Of a DNA stretch of 64,000 nt, positions 51,272 to 60,003 are shown piece after piece. How positions within the stretch are numbered: the first letter of the stretch is position 1; each line of letters opens with the position of its first letter. The stretch comes from Closterium sp. NIES-65 (Eukaryota > Streptophyta > Zygnematophyceae > Desmidiales > Closteriaceae). The stretch covers positions 62,001 to 126,000 of the forward strand of contig CANXME010002417.1 in the NCBI GenBank assembly GCA_948144175.1, given 5' to 3'. Made by a program: the position numbers and the translations under genes. The notes under the pieces were generated by a model. That model saw only the letters and a list, made by a program, of their open reading frames with translations. It was not told the DNA's origin and searched no databases.

Positions 51272-52690
51272 ATGGTGGCCTGGAAACCTCCTCTCTCCAG
51301 ATCCGTGATGAGCCGCGCGATCGTCAGCCTGAAAAAGAAACGTGATTCCTGGTTTCGACCGAACATGGCTTGCGCTACCAATCCATGGCGGATCGGCTAC
51401 AGCCGCGCCGCGATCCAGATATTCCTGATAGCGTTTTTCGCGCTGAACGCCGTTCTCGCTTGTCTCTACGCGACGGGGTTTTTTACGAGCGAATCACTGG
51501 AGAAGCAAAAGGAGGAGATCGTGCATCTATGGCAGTCATGCATCTACAACCGCTTCGCGCACATCCATAGATTTCAACACCCCTTCCTCCGCCCCGAGCC
51601 GTGTTCCGAACTCACTATGGCCGCCGCGAAACGCGGAGAAGCAGGCTTGAAACGAGTGCGATACTCGAGAGTCCCTGGTTACTACCACCCGGATATTGTC
51701 GACGGGTGTGCTTCTAGCGAAAGATCGACGGATTCGACGGATTTTTCTGGAAGATCGACGGAGGGTTGTCAGCTCGAGTGGGTAGTGTACTCCACAGAGT
51801 GCGGAGTGAATCTGAACCGTCTAGCTAAGCTCTGCCACGTGGCAGGAATCCCGCTAGCCGTGGTCGGGCTGAAGACGATGTGGAGGGGATTCGGTGGCAG
51901 GCTCAGGATTTTCAGGGACTATCTGCATTCCTTACCGGCTGACAGGATAGTAATTGTCTCCGACGCTGATGACGTGTTCGTACTGCCAGCTCAGCACTGC
52001 CGTCCGGTTGACATCATCCATAAGTTTCTGGATCTGGGTTCGCCGATGGTTTTCGGCTCGGAAAAATACTGCTTTCCTGATTGGTGGCTCTATCAAGATT
52101 TGTACCCGAAGCCGTCCCGAGATACCCCTTTTAAATACGTGAATGCTGGCACGTATATGGGCTTCACATGGGCTATCGCGAGCGCCATTGACGCTGCTTA
52201 CATAGGGGATTGCCTGGACGACCAACGGCAATTCATGCTCGTCTTCCTCGGGCAGGACAAACTTTTCAAAGGCCTGCCCCGTGCTCCGACCCCATTCACC
52301 CACGGCCAAAAATTCTCCCGCGTGAAGAAACCTCCACGGGTCACTCCTTCCCTGGTCCTACCATCCCCTCCATCCGCTACAGAAGATTCAGCTGCTCGCT
52401 CTTCTCTCTCCTCCTCCCTTTCTTCAATCTCTCCCAATTTAAACGCCAGCAATACTCCTCGGTTTATCCAGCTGGATTATTTCAATTCCATTTTCCACCT
52501 GCTGGGAGGGTTTGGAGCAGAGGCGTTGGAGATAGGGGGGGACGGGAGAGGCGGGAGGAGGGAGATGCGGGTGCGGTCAAGGTTTACAGGTGGTGAGGCG
52601 TGCGTGTTTCACCAGCAGGGAAACAAGACGGGTGATCTGGCCATGTTCGATGTGTTCAACGTTACAGGGATGGAGGTGCTGTTTGATTGA
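51272..52690 (+). CDS. PLOD/procollagen-type glycosyltransferase, type II membrane protein
   Basis: Single exon, 472 residues. One membrane span (about 44-66, IQIFLIAFFALNAVLACLYA) after a short basic N-terminus suggests a Golgi or ER type II enzyme. Residues about 170-390 fit the glycosyltransferase domain found at the N-terminus of animal lysyl hydroxylases (PLOD) and in related algal and viral proteins: WVVYSTECG, then RIVIVSDADDVFVLP with a DxD metal site, VFGSEKYCFPDWWLYQDLYP, KYVNAGTYMGF, DDQRQFMLVFL and LDYFNSIFHLLGG. No hydroxylase domain follows. A Ser/Pro-rich insert (about 345-395) interrupts the domain. Donor and acceptor sugars are unknown; hydroxylysine-linked collagen sugar is the animal substrate and need not apply. 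An alternative start is Met13. The last about 35 codons are duplicated twice downstream. Confidence 0.75.
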   Translation: MVAWKPPLSRSVMSRAIVSLKKKRDSWFRPNMACATNPWRIGYSRAAIQIFLIAFFALNAVLACLYATGFFTSESLEKQKEEIVHLWQSCIYNRFAHIHRFQHPFLRPEPCSELTMAAAKRGEAGLKRVRYSRVPGYYHPDIVDGCASSERSTDSTDFSGRSTEGCQLEWVVYSTECGVNLNRLAKLCHVAGIPLAVVGLKTMWRGFGGRLRIFRDYLHSLPADRIVIVSDADDVFVLPAQHCRPVDIIHKFLDLGSPMVFGSEKYCFPDWWLYQDLYPKPSRDTPFKYVNAGTYMGFTWAIASAIDAAYIGDCLDDQRQFMLVFLGQDKLFKGLPRAPTPFTHGQKFSRVKKPPRVTPSLVLPSPPSATEDSAARSSLSSSLSSISPNLNASNTPRFIQLDYFNSIFHLLGGFGAEALEIGGDGRGGRREMRVRSRFTGGEACVFHQQGNKTGDLAMFDVFNVTGMEVLFD

Positions 52691-52993
52691 ACTGCGGGAG
52701 GGGTTGGAGGAGGGAGATGCATGTGCGGTCAAAGTTTACAGTTGGTGAGGCGTGTGTGTTTCATCAGCAGGGGAACAAGGCGGGGGAATTGGCCATGTTT
52801 GATGTGTTCAACGTTACAGGGATGGAGGTGCTGTTTGATTGAGCTCCGGGAGGGGTGGGAGGAGGGTGATGCTCATACGATTGATGTTCACAGGCGGTGA
52901 AGCACGTGTGTTTCATCAGCAGGGGAACAGGCGGGCAATTTGGCCATGTTTGATGTGATTAACATTCCAGGGGTGGAGGTGCTGTTTGATTGA
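52579..52993 (+). repeat. three tandem copies of the PLOD-like gene's 3' coding end
   Basis: Period about 153 bp: 52579-52690 (the real end), 52731-52842 and 52885-52993. Each codes FT-x-GEA-x-VFHQQGN. The second keeps an open frame through MFDVFNVTGMEVLFD and its stop, with only V for G and a few other changes. The third is frameshifted by a small deletion after GN. Confidence 0.92.
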
Positions 52994-53805
52994 ACGCTGA
53001 CTGTTTGGTTGACCGTGTTGTCGACTGTATGCGTTGAATGGGCAGGTACAAGCATTAGATACCGTAGGCACAGTACAGTGTAGTACTGCTTTGGGTGTGC
53101 AGGGGTGGGCAGGCACAGTTCATGAATGGGTGTGCAGCTTTGAGTGGGCAGGGCTCTGTTTCTCCTTTGACTGCCACACATGATGTCTGCTGCTGCAGGC
53201 TCAGAGGTACTGCTGGGGCGATCAATGGCAACACATAGATATTGTTTTTGCGTATCTAGTTACGGTATGTTTTCTCTAATTTGAGTCATGTCATGGATGC
53301 CTTCTTGTAAATGCCAGGTGAATGCAAGTGCAGAATACAGGTACCCGTATGATTTCCTTGTGTATGCTTTGTAATGCTCATGACAAATCCTGGCTGCATC
53401 AGGGTTTGGTTCTTTCCAGTCAGCAATACTTTATTTCCCAGTGTGCATGCGAAACACTACTGCTCCTCTGGTCAAACACTGACCCCCATTGCTATCAGCC
53501 ATACCGACAAACAGATTTTACAGATGGCATACGGTACAAACATGCAACATTCAAGCAATCACTGCCAAAACCGGCTGGTCAGCAGAGCTCGCCAAGAGCC
53601 AAAACTGTAGAGGCACAAACTCCGTGCCTCATCCACCACCACCACATGCAGTTATGTGCCGCTTACACCGCTGCTACCTCTGTCTTCAACCATCCACACA
53701 TGTAGCACACACACATGTCACACCCACTGCTGCCTGCCTGTCGTGTCCCTCCAGCTCCATTGCACCGCCGTCAGCCTCAGCCATGCCTCTTCCTTCATCC
53801 GTGCA
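52994..53805. other. 3' flank, no gene seen
   Basis: Moderately AT-rich; small ORFs on both strands lack recognisable domains. Confidence 0.4.
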
Positions 53806-54135
53806 CATGCATCTCGCACATGCATCTCACACATGCATCTCACACATGCATCTCACACATGCATCTCACACATGCATCTCACACATGCATCTCACACATG
53901 CATCTCACACATGCATCTCACACATGCATCTCACACATGCATCTCACACATGCATCTCACACATGCATCTCGCACATGCATCTCGCACATGCATCTCACA
54001 CATGCATCTCGCACATGCATCTCACACATGCATCTCGCATATGCATCTCACACATGCATCTCACACATGCATCTCACTCACACATGCATCTCACACATGC
54101 ATCTCACACATGCATCTCACACATGCATCTCAAAC
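53806..54135. repeat. 13-bp minisatellite with ATGCAT core
   Basis: About 25 copies of ACATGCATCTCAC, nearly perfect, with rare CTCGC variants. Because 13 is not a multiple of 3 all three frames read the same His/Ser/Thr/Cys repeat, so the long ORFs across it are artefacts. Confidence 0.93.
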
Positions 54136-54177
54136 AGCGCCTGTTCCTTCCCACACACACATACCTCCAACCTGCCC

Positions 54178-54400
54178 TTTTACTTCATGCGCTGCTGCCT
54201 GTCATGTGCCTCAAAAACCACTGCTTCCAGTCTCTGTCGCACCTGATCCATCATGTGAGCATACATATTGCACAGAACACACTGATGCTGCCTCCTTCCT
54301 GCACCCCCTTACTTCATGCGCCGCTGCCTGTCATGTGCCTCAAAAACCGCTGCTTCCAATCTCTGCCGCACCTGCTCCATCATATGAGCATACATGCGCC
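54178..54400 (-). repeat. duplicated 3' coding end of the tafazzin-like gene
   Basis: The segment coding the last about 28 residues (MEQVRQRLEAAVFEAHDRQRRMK and stop, 54309-54400) is repeated at about 54178-54275 with few changes and the stop kept. A second gene in the window therefore has its terminal coding piece copied downstream. Confidence 0.85.
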
Positions 54401-56233
54401 TTGTCTCCTCACTCCCCACCGCCCTCACATTCTCAATCCTCCTCCTCAACGCTCCTGCCTCCGCCTTCCTGTCTGCCTCCACCTTCGTCTCTACCTCCCT
54501 CCCCTCCTCCCTCACTTCCTCATTCACAATCCTTCCTTCTCCTGCGCTGTCTCCAGCTCTCGTCTCCAATCTATGGTCAATTCCTTCTCGTTCTGACCGT
54601 AACCCACGCTGCATCAGCTCCTGTAACCGCTGAGTCAGCACCTCGGGCGAGTGGATAAGAGCGTCAGCGCCAAATGTCGGCTGCTGGGGCCGCCACGTGG
54701 GATCGAGGGGGTAGGCAGGCGAAGCGGCTGTTGTTTGCCTTTCTTGTTGGCAATCGGGGGAAAAGGTAGCTGGGTCGGAAGCAGCATTGCTGGTGTGTCT
54801 GCTGTCACTCATACTTCTACTGCTGCTGCTGGAGGTGTCACTGTCACTGCAGCCATCATCAGTGCTGCTACTGCTGCTGCTGGTGCTGTGAGCAGAGGCG
54901 GAAGTATCAAGCCGAACGGCCTGCTTGGCTTGCTGGCGCAGGGAGGGGAGGTCAAAGGAGAAGGGCTCGCCCACCACCACGCTCACACGCTGGTTCCACA
55001 GCGGAATCAACGGCCGCTTGTTGTTGCGGTAGTTCTGCGGGAGGATCTGCAGCATTGATGAGGGGTAAGGGCCATGTGGGATGGACGAAAGAGGGGAGGT
55101 CAAAGGAGAAGGGCTCGCCCACCACCACGCTCACTCGCTGGTTCCACAGCGGAATCAACGGCCGCTTGGTGTTGCGGTAGCTCTGAGGGAGAATCTGCAT
55201 GCAGGGGAGTGAGGGGAGAGACGTAGTTGTTGCAGAGACGAAAAGAGTTTTGCAGCCATAAAGCTCGCCCACCAACACCACCACGCTCACACACACGCTG
55301 GTTCCCTGGCAGGATCAACGGGCACTTGCTGTTGCGGTAGTTCTGAGGGAGAATCTCCATGCCGGAGGGGAGGGGAGCGAAGTGGCGATTCGAGAAGTGT
55401 TAGAAAGGGAAGAGGCTCGCCCATTGACCACCACGCCCACACACACCACAACGCTGGTTCCACAATGGAGGATCAACGGTCACTTGTTGTTGCCCTCACT
55501 CGCATCGACTCAAAAGCACGCTCACACACGTTACAATGCGAGCCGTTCCACAATGGGGGATCAACGGTCGCTTGCTTGTTGTTGCGCATTGGAATTACCC
55601 GTGAGCGACACCTTTCCTCCGTGCACTCTCACCCGATCCAAGCCGCCCCGCCGTGCTCCACACCACCACACAGATGAGGGACGGCACAACGCAGACCGCA
55701 TTTAACAGTCATGCAATTGCAATACCCTCACCTGCTCTCCCCCTCATGGCACACCCACCCACTTGATGCCGCTGTGTCCCACGCTGAGGAGGATGGACAG
55801 GGGCAGCGAGGGGCACAGGCGGTCCAGTAGATTCGAGTCACGTGGGGTATGGACAAACCCCCCTTTTTCGCCTTTCCCCATTGCACACCCACCCACTTGA
55901 TGCCGCTGCGTCCCACGCAGAGGAGGATGGACAGGGGCAGCGAGGGGCACAGGCGGTCCAGCAGACTGAAGGGTCAAGTGGCGTGCAGACCAGCAGGCAC
56001 GCCCCCATCCGGCCTTCTCCACACACACACACACACTCACCCCCTTTCCTCAACACACACATACCTTCTTCCCCCCCTACCCTACCCACCCCCTTCTTCA
56101 ACACGAAATCACACCTTCTTTCAACTCACCCGCTCAAGGCCGCTGTGCCCCACGCAGAGTAGAATGGGCGGGGGCAGCGAGGGGAGAGGCGGTCCAGCCC
56201 AGCAGACTGGCGAGTCAAGTGGGACGTTGATCA

Positions 56234-56265
<32 letters not shown>

Positions 56266-58637
56266 CACCATCCCGCCGCCTTTCTCCATAACGCACTCAC
56301 CCGCTCCAAGCCGCTGTGCCCCACACAGAGCAGGATGGGGGGGGGCAGCGAGGGGCAGAGGCGGTCCAGCAGACAACATTAGAATCACCCAGCGACTTGT
56401 TGCTCTGTGCACACTCACCCGCTCAAGGCCGCTGTGCCCCACACAGAGCAGGATGGGCGGGGGCAGCGAGGGGCAGAGGCGGTCCAGCAGACTGGCGAGG
56501 CCCCACTTGAGGCGCGGGAGGGGGCCGTGCTGCTGTATGATTCTCGCCTCTGGGAAGATGTTGAGCTGTAAACGAAGGGGAAGGGGAGAAGGGGAGGAAA
56601 AAGAGTATAAGGCTACTCCAGTTAACCACTTGAGGAGTGGCAGGGGGCCGTGCTGCTGAACTGAATGATGCGCGTCTCTGGGAAGATGTTGAGCTGCCGT
56701 GGAGGGGTGGGAAAGGTGGGGGAGGAAGGTTCTGTTGGAACTAGACGTGATTTGATTTGACTTCTGAGGCGGATTAAGCTAGTAAGGTGCTGAATGACGC
56801 GTGCCGCTGGGAAGAGGCTGAGCTGCGAATGAAGGGGTTCCAAGGGCACTTCATGGCATAGCATATTGTAGCATCGTGTAATACCACATTCACTCCATAC
56901 TCCTCTTACACCCACTTGACCCGCCTTCAATACATACCCTTTTTTTGTACAACAGGCGGACTCATTTTGATGTCGTTGCAAACAAAATTGTCGAAGATGT
57001 CAAACCGGTGTAGCTGCAGGATTTACCCAGCCGCCCAGGTCTATTTGTAAAAGCTACCCTGCCACCCAGATGTACGTGCGAAACTTACCCAGTCGCCCTG
57101 CTGTAACCGCAGCAGCGCCTCGTCCATGCCTGGCTGGAACACTCCTTGGTTGCGCGTTATCGGAATGCTCTTGCCTGCCACGGAGACATGTGTCAGGGCG
57201 ACATGTGTCAAGGCGACATGTGTCAGGGCGACATGTGTGAGAGCGACATGTGTGAGAGCGACATGTGTGAGAGCGACATGTGTGAGAGCGACATGTGTCA
57301 GAGCAACATGTGTCAGAGCGACATGTGTCAGAGCGCTTGAGACGAGTCGAATCAAAAGGCGAAACCAAGTACTTAATGAATGTTATCCGATGAAATGAGA
57401 GTAAATGACTGATTCTGAAGATTTACGCATCAAGGATCAGGAGGGAATGATTGAAATCACCGATGCGGAAGACGCAGGGAGGGAATGTCGTACCTATCCT
57501 GAAGATGTAGGAGTCGAGGAGGATGCCAGTGAAGCAAATCTCCGAGGCAGTGAGCGTCCAGCGACCTTTGAAGCGCCTCAGAAGTGAAACTCACGAGCCG
57601 AGGATCAGAAGGGCGGGAATCAGAAGAGGGGATGTCGTACCGATGCGGAAGATGTAGGAGTCGAGGAGGCCGGTGAAGCAGATCTCCGAGGCAGTGAGCG
57701 TCCAGCGGCACAGCTTGGGGTCTCTTATGCGCAGGCCCCTCTGCCCGCCCCACAGCAGCGGATCGTCTATCCTGCGGACGGGCAGGCGAAGCATGGGGTG
57801 GGTGAGTGAAAGGCAGAGCATGGGGAGGGTGAGTGAAAGGCAGAGCATGAGGTTGCAGGGAATATCGAGGGATCCGTGATGCGCAGCCCCCCCTGCTCGC
57901 CCCACAGCAGCGTGTCTCGTGTTTCTCTATCCTGCAGGCAGGTGGGTAAGATATGGGATGGGTGGGTGACAGGCAAAGCAAGGGGAGAAATGAGGGATTT
58001 GCGCGGGGTGCAGGTGAGTTGAGGGGTGCAGGAAAGGCAGGAATGTGCGAACAAGGGAAAACAAGAGACATGTGGAGGACACAAGACGGTGACAGATCAA
58101 ACCAAGAGAGACACGTGGAGGGCACACGATGGAGACGAATCAAACCAACCCCCCCAAGTGAGAGAAAAGAGAGGGGTTGGGGAAGTGGGCGAGGAGAGGG
58201 GCGTGGACGGGAGGTGCGGGAGAGCGGGAGAGCGGGGGAGCGGAAAAGCGGGAGAGCGGGAGAGCGGGAGATCGCGAGCGGCGGGTGCGCGGGTGAGCGG
58301 GTTGGAGCCAATCGTACGTTGCCATGTGGTTGCTGACGGTGATGAGCGGCGTGCCAGCTGGCCGAGAGTTTACGAGATCCAGCAGCGTCTGCTGATTGGT
58401 CACCTCCATGCGATTCAGGACGTTCATGTAAAAGTACGACATCGAGCTAATTGTTGCTATCGCCACGCGCCTCGGAATGCCGAACAGGTGCGACGCCTCC
58501 GCGGGAGGCGCCAAGGCTTCGGAGATCCAGGAACTCGCGCCGCGCCGGCCTTGCGTAGCTGCCGCCGCCGCTGCTCGAGCCGCGGCCGACGCGGCTGCGG
58601 AGACGAGCGGCTTGGAAGCTCGCACGCCGTTGCTCAT
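54309..58637 (-). CDS. TAZ: tafazzin-like phospholipid-lysophospholipid acyltransferase
   Basis: Homologue of plant and animal tafazzin, the mitochondrial PlsC-family transacylase that remodels cardiolipin. Exons 58637-58318, 57771-57641, 57174-57089, 56565-56419 and 55046-54309 join in phase to 473 residues. Blocks in family order: PLITVSNHMAT|IDDP across the first intron (NHX4D catalytic motif), LLWGGQRGLRIRDPKLCRW, SEICFTG..SYIFRIG, GKSIPITRNQGVFQPGMDEALLRLQQGDW, LNIFPEARI (FPEG-type motif with Ala for Gly), PRLKWGLASLL, ILPQNYRNNKRPLIPLWNQ and VSVVVGEPFSFDLP. An Ala-rich N-terminus may be a targeting sequence. The tail after the domain (about residues 255-473) is a Ser-rich linker and a charged helix, longer than in Arabidopsis. 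Introns are full of extra exon copies. The Gly-to-Ala change leaves activity uncertain; family assignment is sure. Confidence 0.87.
54945..55595 (-). repeat. four to five tandem copies of the tafazzin exon-5 start
   Basis: ILPQNYRNNKRPLIPLWNQRVSVV and its acceptor recur at 55046-54950 (true exon), about 55195-55085, 55362-55255, and as shorter, diverged pieces at about 55457-55492 and 55545-55584. The last two are 36-40-bp direct repeats (GTTCCACAATGGRGGATCAA) with the half-palindrome TCGACTCAAAAG (55505-55516) between them (member E). Confidence 0.82.
55740..56565 (-). repeat. tandem copies of the tafazzin exon-4 3' half
   Basis: RLCPSLPLPILLCVGHSG with a following GTGAGT-type donor recurs five times: about 56510-56419 (true exon), 56380-56300, 56215-56125, 55980-55890 and 55835-55750. 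A 29-base C run lies between two copies at 56235-56263. Copies of the 5' half (LNIFPE..) lie upstream at about 56695-56625 and 56830-56790. Confidence 0.85.
57185..57335. repeat. 15-bp minisatellite GAGCGACATGTGTGA
   Basis: About ten copies in the tafazzin intron. It ends at CTTGAGACGAGTCGAATCAAAAG (57336-57358; written here to show a loose likeness to the palindrome family). Confidence 0.85.
57440..57940 (-). repeat. duplicates of tafazzin exon 2
   Basis: Around the true exon (57771-57641) lie a partial upstream copy at about 57930-57860 (CAG acceptor, DTLLWGEQGGLRITDP) and a downstream copy at about 57580-57500 (RWTLTASEICFTG..LDSYIFRI with GTACGA donor), plus a scrap at 57455-57475. Confidence 0.8.
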
Positions 58638-59079
58638 GGTCGCTGCGCTTCGACGTCTCTTCGATCGTCGGTTCGTGAATACGCGCTTCCCGTTTAAACG
58701 TTCATCCTGGAAAGGTCAGGCGTTCGTTTTACGCTATAAAATCAGAACGTGACATTTACATCGGACTGCCTCAGGTGATTGGATGTACACAGGTGAAGAT
58801 TCGGTATAGCGTAACGCGGGGAAGTAATAACTCCGAAAGCTTCCAATCCGTGAGGCTCCTCAGCAGCACATCAATTCTTGCGCCATTCCGTTAGAGATCG
58901 AAACACGATCTAAAGCGCGAGACCAGGGCTTCACCTCTTCGCTGCCAGGATGACGGCAGGCACTGAGATCAAAAGATATGCCGTGAGAGAACGTAGGTTC
59001 CGACCGAGGAGGGACGCGGCTGGGATGAGAAGCTTTCAACTGTTACTTCTGCTCCCTCCATATAACTCCGCTTCAGTCA
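58638..59079. promoter_or_regulatory. upstream region of the tafazzin-like gene
   Basis: No gene seen. Promoter role inferred from position only; CTATAAAAT at 58733-58741 is on the opposite strand. Confidence 0.3.
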
Positions 59080-59081
59080 TA

Positions 59082-59541
59082 AGGGCGTGTTACATTTTCT
59101 AGCAGCGGCTAAAATCCGGACAGCCGTCCGAGAACGGTTCAGATTCCGAATCTCGGGCAGTCCGGGTCCAACGTCCAGACTAAACCTCGTCCGACGTTGT
59201 TTATGAAACATTTTCAACCTGACGAAATTCAGAGTATTCGCTAGGTTGCAACCATGATCACGACGAGATTTCGATAAGGGTAACACTCAAGGGACTGAAA
59301 GACTCTAATCGTAGACCAATAAAAATGCTTACTGTTACGCCCGTCCACTTATCGAACTGTATTCGTCTGGTCGAGCTGGGAAGGCAATTCACGCAAAATG
59401 CTCCATCATCGGTCCGATCGTTAACAACGTCGCAAGTGGTCTAGCGAGGAAACTGACGAAGGTATACGACAACGGTAACCGCTAAAAAGTCCGGACGACT
59501 GCTCATCCGGACGGGCTGAAGTAAAAAATGTAACACGCCTT
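59082..59541. mobile_element. 460-bp MITE with TA target duplication
   Basis: Terminal inverted repeats of about 20 bp, AGGGCGTGTTACATTTTCTA at the left and AAGGCGTGTTACATTTTTTA (reverse complement of the right end), lie just inside TA dinucleotides (59080-59081 and 59542-59543). Subterminal TCCGGAC/GTCCGGA pieces are also inverted. No transposase. TA duplications and size suit a Tc1/mariner (Stowaway-like) non-autonomous element. Confidence 0.82.
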
Positions 59542-59648
59542 TAGTTGGCAATACCGAGGTCTGTGTTTTGGTGGTGGGATGGCCCGATAACACCAAGAGC
59601 GAGAATCAGCCAATCAGGAAAAAACATCTGGAATCTAATAGAGAAACT

Positions 59649-59722
59649 TGGCCCATACAGGTTTCGAACCTGTGACCTTCGCGTTATTAGCACGACGCTC
59701 TAACCAACTGAGCTAATGGGCC
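59649..59722 (-). tRNA. tRNA-Ile(AAT)
   Basis: 73-nt cloverleaf plus discriminator A, starting GGCCCATTAGCTCAG. Acceptor GGCCCAT pairs ATGGGCC; D arm GCTC/GAGC; anticodon stem TCGTG/CGCGA with loop CTAATAA (anticodon AAT); T arm ACAGG-TTCGAAA-CCTGT. No intron and no encoded CCA. A T6 run on the minus strand (59619-59624) may end RNA polymerase III transcription. Confidence 0.96.
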
Positions 59723-60003
59723 AGTATATGCTTATTAAAACTATGTTATTATTTTCACTAATTTTTGCACACGTGTGTCTATCGGCTCCTCCACATTCTA
59801 ACAGCTTTCCAACGTCAGCAATCTTGCAGATGTGCGCGTATCGTAGCCGTTAACGACGACGTGCCAGGTACCGTCCGATCTAGGGTAGCGACTTTCCCGC
59901 AAGCTCCTGTCACCAACTTTTTCTCCGCTCCATTCCCTCTTTCCAAGTTCTGCTGTTAGCAGCCGCGGCCAAAAGGATTTCCGAGGGGGGAGCAGGTAAG
60001 GGG

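Noticed and set aside
53806..54135. CRISPR-like regular array
   Set aside because: Units are contiguous 13-bp repeats without unique spacers, in a eukaryotic genome.
53489..54658. 389-codon His/Ser/Thr-rich ORF (+)
   Set aside because: Generated by the 13-bp minisatellite, which is open in all three frames, and running antisense through the tafazzin-like coding end.
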